A stretch of DNA of 64,000 nt. It comes from Porphyra umbilicalis. Taxonomy: Eukaryota; Rhodophyta; Bangiophyceae; Bangiales; Bangiaceae. The notes under the pieces were generated by a model. That model had not been told where the DNA came from and did no database searches. It was given only the letters and a program-made list of their open reading frames with translations. Below, piece after piece: positions 1 to 10,406 of this stretch. The stretch is taken from positions 62,001 through 126,000 of the forward strand of contig KV918916.1 in assembly GCA_002049455.2 (NCBI GenBank). The letters are read 5' to 3'. The position numbers and the translations under genes were made by a program. Within the stretch, counting starts at the first letter, position 1, and each line of letters begins with the position of its first letter.

Positions 1-1
1 G

Positions 2-1753
2 CCGGGGATGACACACTACATGGCCGACAGCATCTCCCGCCTGGAGTCCGGGGCCAGCGATGAGACCGCGTTCGACGACGCGGTCCCTGTCTTCGCTGTG
101 CGAGCCAACACGGTCCGGGGGCTCGACGCCGCCAACTACGTTGGCGGCCCAACGGTCCGGGGCATCAACCGCGACGCGGTGCTCTCGGCCCAAGCCGACG
201 ACGGGTACTGCAAGGAGATCGTGAAAGCCCTGAATGACGGGCGGCGCATCCCGTTCTTCGAGGATCCCGATGGGGTCCTCCGGCGACGCGCGGCGCCCGA
301 TGGCGCCCACCAGGTGGTGGTCCCGACCTCCTTGCAGGAGCAGGTCCTCCACCTGGAGCACGACGCGACCCTCGCCGGGCACCCCGGGGAATCCCGCATG
401 TATGCGGCGATGCGGCGGTACTACTACTGGGTGGGCATGGCGGCCGACGTCGTCTCCTATGTTAGGAAATGCGACAGCTGTGCCCGGCAGCGCGTGCGCC
501 CGCTGGCACGGCGCTCGCCCCTGACCCTGTTCCCCGCCACCATGCCCTTCCAGGACATTGCTGTGGACCTCTACGGGCCCCTCGACCGAACGGCCGCCGG
601 CCATCGATTCATCCTGGTGATCACCGACCGGTTCACCAAGCTGGTGCGCGCCATCCCGATGGACGGTACGTCGGCGGTGGACTGCGCCTCGGCCGTCCTG
701 GACTACTGGGTGGGCGCTTATGGTCCGCCGGACCGGCTGCTCTCGGACGGGGGACCCCAGTTCACCAGCCACTTCTGGGGCCAGGTTTGCAACCTGCTCT
801 CCATCGAGCCTAAGGTGACGTCACCGTCACACCCGCAGACGAACGGGCAGACGGAGCGGTTCAACCGCACGATGCATACGATCCTAAACCACTACGTGGC
901 GGAGCATCCGCGGTCCTGGGACCAACTCCTTGGGGCCCTGACGCTGGCGTACAACAGCCGCCCCCACCGTAGCACCGGGGTTGCCCCGCTGGAACTGGTC
1001 AACCCCATGGGGGTATCCAGCTGGGCTTTCAAGGACATCCCGAAGTCCGGGGCGTACCCCATCACGGCGCAACGCGGCACCGCCGCCGAGAAGCGCGCCC
1101 AAGCCTCCCTGCTGACCCGCCTCGTTCAGCTCATCCCGCAGATGCGGGCAACGCTAAAGGCCACGCAGGGGCGCTACAAGCGCGACCACGACAAGCGCCT
1201 CGCGCTGCGCGCGGAGAAGCTCACCGTGGGGGGCTGCGCGTGGCTGCGTGACCACGCCAAGGAGGAGGGCGCCGGCGGCAAACTGACGCACGTCGCCCGC
1301 GGACCGTATCGCGTGGTTTCCACGGACGGCCCGACGGTCCTCCTGGACGTGGACGGGGAGCACCGACGGGAGAACGTGGCGCACGTCGTCCGCGCCTCGG
1401 GCACGGCCGCCGAATCCCCTGCCCAACACCCCGCGTTGCGGGCCGCGCGCTCCTTCCACGGGGCGGAGGCCGACGGCCAGCGGTATGCCGTGGACCGCAT
1501 CGCGGACCACGCGACGCTGCCCGACGGCACCCTCCGGGTCCAGGTCTACTGGACCGGATACCCGCAGCCCACCTGGATGGACGCCGCGGACGCCCCGCAC
1601 GAGACGCTGCGCGTCTACCTGCGCCGCGCCGCGCGCCTGGGGCTGCCCCACACGTCCGCCGACCCGCCGCCGGCGGCCCCGCAAGCCTCGGCTCCCGACG
1701 GCGGCGCCGCCTCGGGCGGCGCCGCCGCGCCGCCCCCGGCCATCCGTGCCTGA
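2..1753 (+). CDS. Ty3/gypsy pol, C-terminal part (integrase + chromodomain), 5' end off the window
   Basis: This is the last ~580 codons of a chromovirus-type gypsy polyprotein. The frame is open to the left edge, and the first residues (PGMTHYMADSISR) look like the end of an RNase H domain, so the ATG at 8 is internal. The integrase has the HHCC zinc-binding module (H118, H125, C155, C158, counting that ATG as 1) and the DDE triad at D187 (IAVDLYGP), D247 (SDGGPQF) and E283 (GQTERFNRT). A chromodomain-like segment follows at about 491-540 (VQVYWTGYP...W), as in elements that target chromatin. The tail is Ala/Pro-rich. No stop or frameshift is seen, so this copy looks younger than gypsy copies B and C, and its integrase differs clearly from that of copy C. 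The 3' LTR was not delimited; a G-run at about 1780-1796 could be the polypurine tract. Confidence 0.93.
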   Translation, partial: PGMTHYMADSISRLESGASDETAFDDAVPVFAVRANTVRGLDAANYVGGPTVRGINRDAVLSAQADDGYCKEIVKALNDGRRIPFFEDPDGVLRRRAAPDGAHQVVVPTSLQEQVLHLEHDATLAGHPGESRMYAAMRRYYYWVGMAADVVSYVRKCDSCARQRVRPLARRSPLTLFPATMPFQDIAVDLYGPLDRTAAGHRFILVITDRFTKLVRAIPMDGTSAVDCASAVLDYWVGAYGPPDRLLSDGGPQFTSHFWGQVCNLLSIEPKVTSPSHPQTNGQTERFNRTMHTILNHYVAEHPRSWDQLLGALTLAYNSRPHRSTGVAPLELVNPMGVSSWAFKDIPKSGAYPITAQRGTAAEKRAQASLLTRLVQLIPQMRATLKATQGRYKRDHDKRLALRAEKLTVGGCAWLRDHAKEEGAGGKLTHVARGPYRVVSTDGPTVLLDVDGEHRRENVAHVVRASGTAAESPAQHPALRAARSFHGAEADGQRYAVDRIADHATLPDGTLRVQVYWTGYPQPTWMDAADAPHETLRVYLRRAARLGLPHTSADPPPAAPQASAPDGGAASGGAAAPPPAIRA

Positions 1754-1963
1754 CCCCTTGGGTCGGCGCGGTGGCCGGGCGCGGCGGGGGGGGGGATGGG
1801 TTTTTCTGGGGTTTTTGGGGGACTATGCCAAGACGTGGCGGGGCCACAACGGGCCGCGGACGCTGAGTGGGACTAAGGACAAGCCCACGGCTTTATTCTA
1901 CGGCGGCAGACGACCGAACGCCGTCGGACTAAGCGCCACACCTACGGGGCCAGGGCGATGCCC
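1754..1963. other. Convergent spacer between gypsy pol and the 991-codon ORF
   Basis: About 210 bp between two ORFs that end tail to tail. It contains a purine/G-rich run at about 1780-1796 right after the pol stop (possible polypurine tract) and a minus-strand AATAAA. No ORF of its own is supported. Confidence 0.5.
1892..1897 (-). terminator. AATAAA polyadenylation-like signal for the minus-strand ORF
   Basis: TTTATT on the plus strand reads AATAAA on the minus strand, about 70 nt past the stop of the minus-strand ORF ending at 1964. The spacing fits a poly(A) signal. A six-base match alone is weak evidence. Confidence 0.35.
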
Positions 1964-4939
1964 TCAGTCGCGGCGACGAAACTCCCATACGTGAACGGGG
2001 CGACCCGCCTTGCGTAGGACGCGCCGCAGGGCGGCGTGGAACCGCTTCGCCCGCGTCCGCGGGGGCTCCAGGCAGGGGGGGACGTCGGCGGCGAGCCCGA
2101 TGCGGGCGTACTCGACCATCGCGGCGGTGATCTCGCACGGCCCCACCTCGGACCAGTTGATGGACGGGTCGTACCCGAACAAGGCGACAACCTGCCCGGA
2201 CGTCAGCGCGTCCCGCCACTCCGTGGCCGTCACCGGGGTAGGGGGCGTCCACGACGCGGACAGCCACCAATCGTAGGCGACGTCCGGTTGCCCCGGAACG
2301 GGGGTCACGATGGGACCGGCAACCCCGAGCTCCATCGGCGCCCCGCCGGGACCGTCGTTGGCGGGGGCGGCATCCCAACGCGCGGGGCGCGGACCGGCGG
2401 GCGCCGCGGCTTCGCCGGCGGGGCGGTACTCGGACCGCCCGTAGCCCCAGCCGCTAGCGGCGCCGTCGCGGCCCTGGCCGCCGTCGGAGGGCCACGCGGG
2501 CCCGTCACGGCCGTCGGCCATACAGCCGCGGCCGTCACCCGGACCGGCCGCCGACCACACGCGGTCGTCCCGCACGTCGGCACGGCGGCCGTGGCCGCCG
2601 TCCCCCCAGCGGTCGTCGTGGTCGCGACGGGGGGCAGCGGCGCCGCCGCCCGACTCGGACGCCCACCCGCGCCCGGGCCGGTCACCGGCAGTGTCGGCGC
2701 GGTCGCCGCGCCACGTCGCGTCCCAGCGCTCGCCATGAGCCGTGCCGGCTCGGTCCTCGCGGCCCGCCTCTCGCGGGCCCCACTCGGCATTGCCGACACG
2801 GGTCGACGAGGAGAAGCCGCGGGAGTAGGCGTCGGGACCCCCGGGGTCGCCGGCGCTGACCTCCTCCTCCTCCCCCTCGGGGTCCCGGGGCCCCGGGTGG
2901 TGGGGTACAGGCGGAGCCGGGCCGCCGCGCGCCATGTCGGCGTGGCGCCGCTTCCGCGCGCGGTACGCGGCCGACGCGGCCGCCTCCCCCGTCGACGGCG
3001 GGACGGCGTCCGGGTCGGGCGAAGTGAAGCCGGCCGGTATCGCCCAAGGCTCCGTCGTCACGGGCAACGCCCGCGGGGCGACGTCCGCGAGCCGCGGCTC
3101 CGCGAGCATGACCCCCAACGGGGTCTGCGGCGTCCGCAAGACGTTCACGACGCGAACGTAGTGGCACCGGCCGTCCGCCACAGTACCCACTTGGTGGGGC
3201 AGCAGGGTGCTGGGGGCTTGACGAGTGGTGTCGTGGTGGTAGGGCAGCAGGTCATGGACTGCCGCCCAGGGCACAGCCCTCACGATGGCATCGTACTCCT
3301 CAAGGGCGTCGGCGGCACCGCTGTCGCCCGGCGCGAGGTCGTCGACCTTGAACTTCCGCGTCAAGTCGTAGTAGCACGGCGACGGCTCGAAGACGCGGTG
3401 CGTCTCGCGGTATGCACGCAGCAACCCCGACACGATGGCGGCCGTCAGCATGACGTAGGCCGTGCCCTGGATAGGGTGGCACGGGAACGCCTGAAGCAGC
3501 GACTGCTGCTGGTGCACGACGGGCGGGTACTCGTACGTCAGCAGCCGCGGCGTCGCGCACCGCGTGGCCATTGCCGGCGGCAAGGGAGCACGCGCCGGCG
3601 TCAAGGCGATGCCGGAGCGGACGGACAGGAAGATGGCCCCGTGCCCCGCCCGTCGGGCGCTTACGAGCTCGCCGCGCGCGCGGCGCGCGGCCTCCAACGC
3701 CAAGTCCGCCGGGGCGGTCGCGGGGCCCACCGACGCCAAGGCGATCAGGGGGCCCACACCCCCGAAGTTGGCGAGCGCCAAGGAGTGACCGAACGGGACC
3801 GCAGGGCGGTGGCGAAGGCGGGTGTGCCAATCCTCGAGGTAGGCGTACTCCTCCTCGCCGGCGACGAACGGGAGCTCGGCCGCGGGATGCGGGACCAAGA
3901 GCACCCGACCCGGGTTGCACCGCAACATGCAGCGTAGCCACGCCGCGCTGTCCCCGACGGAGCGGACGAAGGAAGCAAAGTCGCGCTCGGCCGCCGGCCG
4001 GGTGCCGTACCCCGCCACCTTGGCGAACTCCTTGAAGGCCCGCCACACGGCAGCGGCCTCGCCGGCGTCGTGGGGATGAGCCGGGAGGAAGACGTCACTG
4101 ACGAGCGGCCAGTCGGCCGAGGCCACGGCCGGCCCCAGCGGGGCAAGCCACGCTCGGACGTCGGGCGGCGCCGGGCGCGGCGGGAACGCGGGGGCCGACT
4201 GCCCCAACAACGGCGGTCGCTCCTCCGGCACGACCGCGGGGCCCCCGCCGGGGGCGGCCGCCGGGCAAGCCGCGGACCCGGCCCCGGCGCTGGTCGCGGT
4301 GGCGGCGCCCACTGGGCGGGGCGGCTTCCGCCACTCCCGGCCGTTCGGGTCGTACGGGAGCCGCATACCCGGCGGCACCGACGGGCGGGCGGGGACGGTT
4401 GGGCGGCGCCCGGGCGGTCCCGACGCGGGCGGCGCGACGGCCGACGGCGCCGGCCCCGGGGCGGCGGCCACCGGGGGCGGGCACGCCAGGGGCGCGGGGG
4501 ACGGAGCCCCGACGGGGCTATCGGGAGGCGTCGCCGGGGACGGCTCCATCTCAGCCGAAGGGGATGTAGTACTACGGGGCCCCCCTAGGCGCCAGGGGGC
4601 CACCGCGGGGACGACGGCGACGGCGGGGGACGTCGGTCCCCGACGCGTGGGGGCGACGCCAGCGGCGGTGGTGGCCGACGGGTTGGCGACGCGGGATGGC
4701 GGGGCGAGGGGGCGGCCCCGCTGCCCGGCTCGGGCCCCTTGAGGGAGCGCACCCGATCCGCCGCGCCCGGCACGCGGGCCCCGCGGGAGGCCGGGTTGGC
4801 GCGCCCGAGCGGGCGCTGGCGCGCCCGAGAGGGCGCGGCAGGCGACGGCCGACCGGGCGCCACGCGGCGGGTGCAGCGCGTTGCGCGCGGGACGGTTTCT
4901 CCCCCTCGTCTGTAATGATCGCCTCGGGGGACTTGACAT
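1964..4939 (-). CDS. Unrecognised 991-aa protein, Pro/Ala-rich ends with a conserved-looking core
   Basis: One uninterrupted reading frame from a real ATG at 4939. Residues 1 to ~250 are low-complexity (Pro/Ala/Arg); translation could also begin at an internal Met near 4546. Residues ~260-640 have globular composition, with Trp, Tyr, Phe and His spread evenly (for example VWRAFKEFAKVAGYG, LPYHHDTTRQAPSTLLPHQ). Next comes an Arg/Asp/Gly-rich stretch resembling RNA-binding RGG/RD linkers, then a compact C-terminal segment with several Trp (YDWWLSASW...VHVWEFRRRD). I recognise no family. It converges on the gypsy pol at 1753 and lies downstream, same strand, of gypsy copy B. It could be an extra ORF of a retroelement, a Gag-like protein, or a host gene. 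The plus-strand 633-codon frame across it is a GC-rich shadow. Confidence 0.6.
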   Translation of the reverse strand: MSSPPRRSLQTRGRNRPARNALHPPRGARSAVACRALSGAPAPARARQPGLPRGPRAGRGGSGALPQGARAGQRGRPLAPPSRVANPSATTAAGVAPTRRGPTSPAVAVVPAVAPWRLGGPRSTTSPSAEMEPSPATPPDSPVGAPSPAPLACPPPVAAAPGPAPSAVAPPASGPPGRRPTVPARPSVPPGMRLPYDPNGREWRKPPRPVGAATATSAGAGSAACPAAAPGGGPAVVPEERPPLLGQSAPAFPPRPAPPDVRAWLAPLGPAVASADWPLVSDVFLPAHPHDAGEAAAVWRAFKEFAKVAGYGTRPAAERDFASFVRSVGDSAAWLRCMLRCNPGRVLLVPHPAAELPFVAGEEEYAYLEDWHTRLRHRPAVPFGHSLALANFGGVGPLIALASVGPATAPADLALEAARRARGELVSARRAGHGAIFLSVRSGIALTPARAPLPPAMATRCATPRLLTYEYPPVVHQQQSLLQAFPCHPIQGTAYVMLTAAIVSGLLRAYRETHRVFEPSPCYYDLTRKFKVDDLAPGDSGAADALEEYDAIVRAVPWAAVHDLLPYHHDTTRQAPSTLLPHQVGTVADGRCHYVRVVNVLRTPQTPLGVMLAEPRLADVAPRALPVTTEPWAIPAGFTSPDPDAVPPSTGEAAASAAYRARKRRHADMARGGPAPPVPHHPGPRDPEGEEEEVSAGDPGGPDAYSRGFSSSTRVGNAEWGPREAGREDRAGTAHGERWDATWRGDRADTAGDRPGRGWASESGGGAAAPRRDHDDRWGDGGHGRRADVRDDRVWSAAGPGDGRGCMADGRDGPAWPSDGGQGRDGAASGWGYGRSEYRPAGEAAAPAGPRPARWDAAPANDGPGGAPMELGVAGPIVTPVPGQPDVAYDWWLSASWTPPTPVTATEWRDALTSGQVVALFGYDPSINWSEVGPCEITAAMVEYARIGLAADVPPCLEPPRTRAKRFHAALRRVLRKAGRPVHVWEFRRRD

Positions 4940-5214
4940 GCATGGAGGGAATTATCTGCATTGGTTGGTGACGGCCCGGGTCAATTCCCATTTGGGGAAA
5001 TTGGGCCCGGGCGACGGTTTCCGCCCTTTTAGGACGAAGGGCGACGACGGTGGGAGGCACCGTCGTCGCCGGCAAGTAAACCGTGTCTCGATGTCTTGGC
5101 GTTTCGATCGGCCCGACTTCCCGGACCTCGAGTCCCATAGCGGGTGTCGCGCGAGCGGCTGAGACGGCCGTTACTTCCCTCCTTCTGAGGTAACCCCCTA
5201 GATTGTGGTACTAC

Positions 5215-7682
5215 AAAGACGGCCCCCGACCGCGTCGTCACCCCGACCACCGGAATGTCTTCGGGGACTGGAGTAGTATTCAGCCCCTCCGTCGGCATGC
5301 GGGATAGTGCATCCGCGACGGCATGTTGTCGACCAGGTTTGTACTCAACGTCATAGTCGAGCTCGGCCAGTCGTATCCGCCATCGATTTAGGCGGTTGTT
5401 GGTACATGTTGTTGTGGTGAGTATCCACTTCAACGCTTTATGGTCACACCGGACTAAGAACCGGGTGCCCTTGATGTATGGTCGCAGTGAAGTTACTGCC
5501 CACACCACACCAAGACCTTCGATTTAGGTCACGATGTAGTTCGGCTCAGCAGGTTCTAGTCCCCTACTGAAGTAGCCTAGGGGAAGATATGCCCCCGTAG
5601 GCTGTTCTTGCAACAGAGCACAACCAAGTTGGTCATAACTCGCATCCACATCAATGATATACTTCCCTTCTTTCCTTGGTAGTGCCAAGATGGGAGGGTT
5701 ACACAGTTGTTCGCGTAGTCGATCGAACGCGGCCTGCTCCTCCATAGTCGGAGGGCGGAGTTTCTTGGGTAGCGAGGTGCTCACCAAGTTGTTCAGGGGC
5801 TTCGCGACTTTGGCGAAGTCGGCCGAGAAACGTCGGTATACGTTACACATACCCAGGAAGCTACGCAGTTGCGTTTGCGTCTTCGGGTATATTGCCTTCC
5901 TGATAGCTTTCAGGTTTTTCTCATTCACATTGATGCGTCCCGGTCGTATGACATGACCGAGATACTCCACCTCATTCCTAAAGAGGTGGCACTTCTTTGC
6001 CTTGAGGATGACACCGTTCTCGCCCAACAAAGTGAACACCTTCTCCAAGTGAGAGAGGTGTGACTCCGCATCCGTGGAGTACACAATGATGTCGTCTAAG
6101 TAGACGAGGACATACTGCCATTTCACTCTGGCCAGTATCATGTCCACGGCGCGCTGGAAAGTGGCAGGCGCATTGCAAAGACCAAAGGGGAGAAGGGTGC
6201 ACTGATATGTCCCCACATGAGTCGTGAAGGACGTCAAGTGCTTGTCTTCCTCGGCGACTGGGATCTGCCAGTATCCCGCGTTACAGTCTAACGTCGAGAA
6301 GAACTTGGCGTCTCCCAGGGAATCCAGACAGTCATCCATCCTTGGAAAATGATATGTGTCCCGCACCGTTCTATCGTTCAGTTGACGATAATCCATGCAA
6401 AAGCGTGTGGAACCATCCGGTTTCGTCACCAAAACAACCGGACTGGCCCACTCACTAGTGCTGGGTTCAATCACGTCCAGCTTGAGCATCTTGGTCACCT
6501 GCTCGCCGACGATTTGTCGGGTTTGCGGACCCATGCGGTAGGGTTGGAGCCGCACGGGTTTGGCGCCTGGCTTCAGTCTCATCCGGTGTTCGGTCGCCTT
6601 AATCGTCCCGAGGGACCCGTCCCACAACTCGTGGTGTCGGTCTATGAGCTCCTTGAGGCGGCCGCGCAGATGTTCCGGTACGTTCGCGGTGGCAATCGGG
6701 GGATCATTCTCCCTGTTCGTGATTCGTTTTGGCTTCCCCACTGACACTGGCGGGGGGTCCTCGTGGAGGAACTTTTCCCACTGTTCTGGCGTCACGACGG
6801 TGATGTTACCATCGTACGCCTCGATCGTGCCGAGAGACATTCCCTTGGGAAGACGGAGTTTGTTCGTCCCAGTGTGAATAATCTCTAGCCACCAAGGCGC
6901 ACCTGCCTTACACGTCATAGTGCCCGGAGCGACATGTAGTCGATGTCGCTCAAACACCCGCTGCCTCTGAGTGAACAGGCCGTTTCCGTTGAAGGATGTT
7001 TGCACTTTCACATAGCCTTTTGACTTGGGCTCTATGATGAGTTGCTGTGCCACTTGCACCTTTGCTTTACCCTTATAGGCGCAGTCGCAAGGCGTCGCAG
7101 TTGACGTCAGCACCGGAGCAGTACTTTTACCCCGGCGGAGGAAGGGGACTCTGCACCCATCCTTCAGCTGAATGAAGCTGCGTGGTCCCGAAATGATCGG
7201 GACGTGGGCATCCGAGTATGGGGTGCCCAAACGTATGGGCACGGACATGCCCTGCACTACGCCCAGCGCGTGCGTGGTCTCATACGTACCGAGGCGCACA
7301 TGCAGGGTGACCAAACCCGTGATGAGAAGGATATTCCCATTCACATCAAACATGTTGGGTGTCGCCTTGTCAAGTGGACAAACCGTCACCTCCGGCGGGA
7401 GTAAGTCTTTCCGTATCAAGGACACTCCGGACCCCGTGTCGATTATGGCCCTGGTTGCCAAGAGGTGTCCGTCATGCATCCATACACGGGCGGCAACTTG
7501 ATAGTTGCTGCCTGTCAGGATCGCCACGACTTTGGTGCGATCCGCACCCTTCGGGATTGGCATGTCCCGAGGGCGGATCCCCTTAGGACGCCGCAGGAGC
7601 TTGACTTTGCTCTTGCGGCCCGTCCCTGGGTTACCCACTGGGGACGTCGGGGCCTCTTCAACCCCAGCCGTTATTCGTTTCC
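5215..7682 (-). pseudogene. gypsy B pol: protease, reverse transcriptase, RNase H (truncated)
   Basis: The frame is open from the gag/pol slippery site. The aspartic protease has the active-site motif IIDTGSGVSL. RT follows with the fingers/palm motifs KPDGSTRFCMDYRQLN, LDCNAGYWQI, LPFGLCNAPATFQR and the catalytic YLDD. RNase H begins at DVDASYDQLGCALLQ and continues through VRCDHKALKWIL to the H/D-containing GRQHAVADALSR. An in-frame TAA at 5524-5526 falls where copy C has a Glu codon, so the polyprotein is broken between the RT connection and most of RNase H. After TRSGAVF the reading is unrelated to copy C, so the integrase has been lost by deletion or replacement. A short out-of-family tail continues to about 5029. 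Confidence 0.88.
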
Positions 7683-9530
7683 CTCATCCGACTCCGATGA
7701 GGATTCCACGGGCTCGCCCGCCTGGGGTTTGGGTTCCCCCTCCTCAAGGGGTGACTCACTCCCTCTTGAGGCCACGTTGTCGCCGGCTACTGCGACAACG
7801 GGAGGCCCGGTCGGCCTCGCACCCTTTTGGAACCGGGTAGGACGAGACTTGTCCTTGGCCCACCGACTACTCTGTGCTAGTCGGGCACGGACACGAGGGT
7901 CCAACTTGGGGCACTCTTCGGCCCAGTGGCCTGTCTGGCTACACTGCCAGCACGGGAAGCTTGACGTTTTCCCACTCCCGCCGCCTTGAGGTGGGGTAGT
8001 TGTGGCAACACTGTACTCACCTGGTTCCGTACGAGTAGTTCTCGAACGGACCGGGTACCGTGGCGTGCTTAGCGCCTTTGCTTGTCGAAGGAGGCGAGTT
8101 GCCTCGGCGCGCTTCGCGGCCTCTTCGGCTCACTCTTTCTGTTGTGCCGCTTGTATCCAGCGGTACTCATCGCCTCGAGTTTGGGCGATGCGGGACAACT
8201 CGGCCAAAGTCATCCCTGGTTTATTACGTTCGCGCAGAGTAGCACGAACCACAGGGTGAACGCCTTCGACATAGCGTCCCTTGAGGGCTCCTGTCGAGTG
8301 GAGGAACCCGCATGCGGTGTTAAAACCTCTGAGACGTTCCGCGTAGGACATCTCGTCTTCTTTTTCTTCTTGCCGAGCCTGGTGGAACTGTTCCACGAGG
8401 CCGGCTACGGTGGACTCATCCGCGTGCATGCGGATGATCCAATTGACCAACTCCAAGTAGGAGCTGACCTCTCCGGGGTTACCGCCACGTCGAGTTAGCA
8501 TGACGGCCATTACCTTTGCGCGCAGTGGCTCCAAGGTAAATTCTTGTAACATGTAAAAGGCCTCTCCTTCCGAGACGTCATTGTCGTCGCACGCCTTGCT
8601 AAACTTGCGCAAGAATTGGAAGACCTTCTGTGGCGGGTCACCGCTCCACTCTGAGCGGTGACCGAAGGAATGCATGACATCCTTCTTGAGGCGCCCCATC
8701 ATAGGGGCGTGCTCCCGCGTATAGGAGACCGATCTGTTCTCCAACGAATACGTCTCGCAATCAAACAAATCCCGATAGTTGGGATTGTTGACTGTGATCT
8801 TTTCTGGTACAACTCGTACCGGCCCCGCTGAGCGCTGCGCCGAGCGATGGCGTCGCGGTAACGGGGCGTGACGGGGGGTACCCCGTCGTGGGTGCCGTTG
8901 GCTACTACCGCGCGGGGAGTCGCCGCCGGAATAGTCACCATCCGACGATTGCGACGAGTAGTGCAGTCGTCGGCGGGACTGAGTTTGTCCACTTCGTTGC
9001 GGGTCGGGACGCTCAATCGAACTCCGGGCCGAACCAGGCGTAACGGGAAGTGACCGGGCGATTTCGGACCGTACCGCCTCAGCGATGGCGTCTTGCAAAG
9101 CAGGACCCACGCTGACCAATCCACCCGACGAACCGCGGGGAGCACGACTAGAGCTCCCACCCGCGGGTTCGCTTCCAGGCCGTGGCTCCAACTCATCGGC
9201 CGCAGCTCGGGACGCACAATCCGTCCTCCCAGCTACGTGCGGCAGTCTCGTGCCGAAGGGAGTGTTGGCATCCGACAAGGGCTCCACGGTGTCACTACGG
9301 ACCGTGGTCGCTCCCGCAGGAGGGTGAACTCCACGCGTTCCGACGGGGGAGGCCGGAGGAAGGAACAAAGAGCTACGCCGAGCTCCGCCCACCTCTCCGC
9401 CACCCTGGCTGCGTGGGGCAACATGCTCGCCTCCTCGAGGCGAGCCGCCAGGGGGGAGCGAATCCGTGCTCTCCCTCCCACTAGCCGCATCTGCGCGGGC
9501 GGAGGGGTCTCCACCCTCCCCTCCCGTCAT
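7671..9530 (-). pseudogene. gypsy B gag (nucleocapsid zinc knuckle) with one nonsense codon
   Basis: The start is taken as ATG 9530, the first Met downstream of the primer-binding site; the open frame further upstream is LTR and leader. A long Pro/Gly/Ser N-terminal region is followed by a capsid-like core that matches copy C closely (for example VFQFLRKFSKACDDND against VFQFLRKFAKACDDNN). The frame is interrupted by TGA at 8130-8132 in a charged Lys/Glu linker and then stays open in the same frame to 7671. The remainder contains an intact CCHC knuckle (CWQCSQTGHWAEEC) and ends in an acidic ESDEGNE just past the frameshift heptamer. Only one lesion is seen, so this gag decayed recently. Confidence 0.87.
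7677..7683 (-). promoter_or_regulatory. -1 ribosomal frameshift heptamer GGGAAAC at the gag/pol junction
   Basis: In gag frame the minus strand reads G GGA AAC GAA TAA, a canonical X XXY YYZ slippery site one codon before the gag stop. The pol frame is -1 relative to gag and is open from here into the protease. The same heptamer is at the same place in copy C. Confidence 0.75.
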
Positions 9531-9660
9531 CAGGGTACCGAGTAGGTTCGCCAAACCAACGTTGCGGGGTTGCAACGGAGGAACAAAGATCGCATGGGGA
9601 AGAAGGTCGACTCGACCCCCTCGTGTCGCGAACACGAAGGTGCAAAGTGAGCTCCTTCCC

Positions 9661-9674
9661 CTGCTGCTCCACCA
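9661..9674 (-). other. Primer-binding site of gypsy B
   Basis: The minus strand reads TGGTGGAGCAGCAG two bases (TT) after an LTR-like end CACA. TGG is the complement of the CCA tail of a tRNA, so the implied primer has a 3' end CTGCTGCTCCACCA. Copy C has the identical 14-mer in the same setting. Confidence 0.75.
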
Positions 9675-9676
9675 AA

Positions 9677-10280
9677 TGTGGCAACACAGGCAGGCCGACC
9701 CCGCTGGGGCGGTCGTCCCGTCCGTGCGCTCGGTAGTCTCGTCAAAGACCCCGGAAGCAAGCGCCAAGACGCACACACACAACTGGTGTGGGCGGCAAAG
9801 ACAAGCCGCAAACACGACACAGCGTTGTGAGGCTCAACGTTTACTTGCCTCCCTCGGGGGTTCCGGACCGCTCTGCTGTCCCGCTCAGATATACCCACCG
9901 GTCCCCGTCCCTCAACCTTCAGGGGAACCCTCTCCAGTGGGCCAAAAACACGGGCCAAACGCGGGCCACACCCGCCAGCCGGGCGTGCCCAAGACCCAAT
10001 CAAAACACGCCAACAAGAATCCCCGAGGCGAGGGTGAGATGCACCAAGCACATCAAATAAGAAGCCCCACAACGAAAAGAACAGAGCAAGGGTGCGGCCA
10101 TAACTCAGCCGACCGTTGAGTGGTATGTCCGGGAATCACAAGTGGGTCATTCCAACCACTATCCGATCACGCGGTATTGGCCTCGTGATTGCTCGGAAAT
10201 CACTTAGTCTAGCTAATCCCGGTAAGCACGGATCTCGGCCTTACTAAGCCGAGCTCCGGGTTCGACCCGCCCGAAGGGCG
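9677..10280 (-). repeat. 5' LTR of gypsy B (outer boundary not fixed)
   Basis: The inner end is set by CACA before the primer-binding site. Short blocks shared with the copy C LTR (GGCAAGTAAAC, CGTGTTTG, GTGTTGyCACA) support LTR identity. A TATA-like GGTATATCTG lies on the minus strand at about 9888-9897, a plausible U3 promoter. The outer end is unresolved because no second LTR is present for comparison. Confidence 0.4.
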
Positions 10281-10361
10281 TAACCGTCTGTGGACCATCC
10301 AATTAAATGGCTCTATCAGCCGTCAAATCTCGCAGGCCTACGTGTGGTCATGCTGCCACAG

Positions 10362-10406
10362 TACTCGCGCAAGTATGAAGCACCCTACCTTGGCCGTGGC
10401 GGCCGC
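10362..10406 (+). repeat. First copy of a 15-codon repeat encoding YSRKYEAPYLGRGGR
   Basis: It sits in a plus-strand frame open from about 10290, with no ATG at its head. It differs from the second copy (10536-10580) at 7 of 45 bases: six are codon third positions and one is a first position (Leu/Ile). This pattern suggests the peptide was once, or still is, selected for. No family is recognised. Confidence 0.5.

Larger units (their letters stand above)
5215..9680 (-). mobile_element. Ty3/gypsy retrotransposon copy B, decayed, integrase missing
   Basis: On the minus strand, in order: primer-binding site, gag, -1 frameshift site, protease, reverse transcriptase, RNase H. Homology to copy C (48.4-55.7 kb) is continuous to the motif TRSGAVF at about 5218 and then stops. 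The integrase is absent, and the sequence after the break contains a purine-rich AGAAGGAGGGAAG. Nonsense codons lie in gag (8130-8132) and between RT and RNase H (5524-5526). The 5' LTR extends leftward in element sense to roughly 10.28 kb but its outer end was not fixed. Confidence 0.88.

Noticed and set aside
2036-3937. 633-codon plus-strand ORF
   Set aside because: Antisense to the 991-codon minus ORF. Its composition is Arg/Gly/Val-rich as expected from a GC-rich shadow frame, with no domain.
10210-10269. tRNA-like promoter boxes (TAGCTAATCCCGG and GGTTCGACCCG)
   Set aside because: The A- and B-box-like spacing is plausible, but no 7-bp acceptor stem forms, the anticodon loop has 8 nt and the region lies in the gypsy B LTR. 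At most a decayed tRNA-derived sequence.
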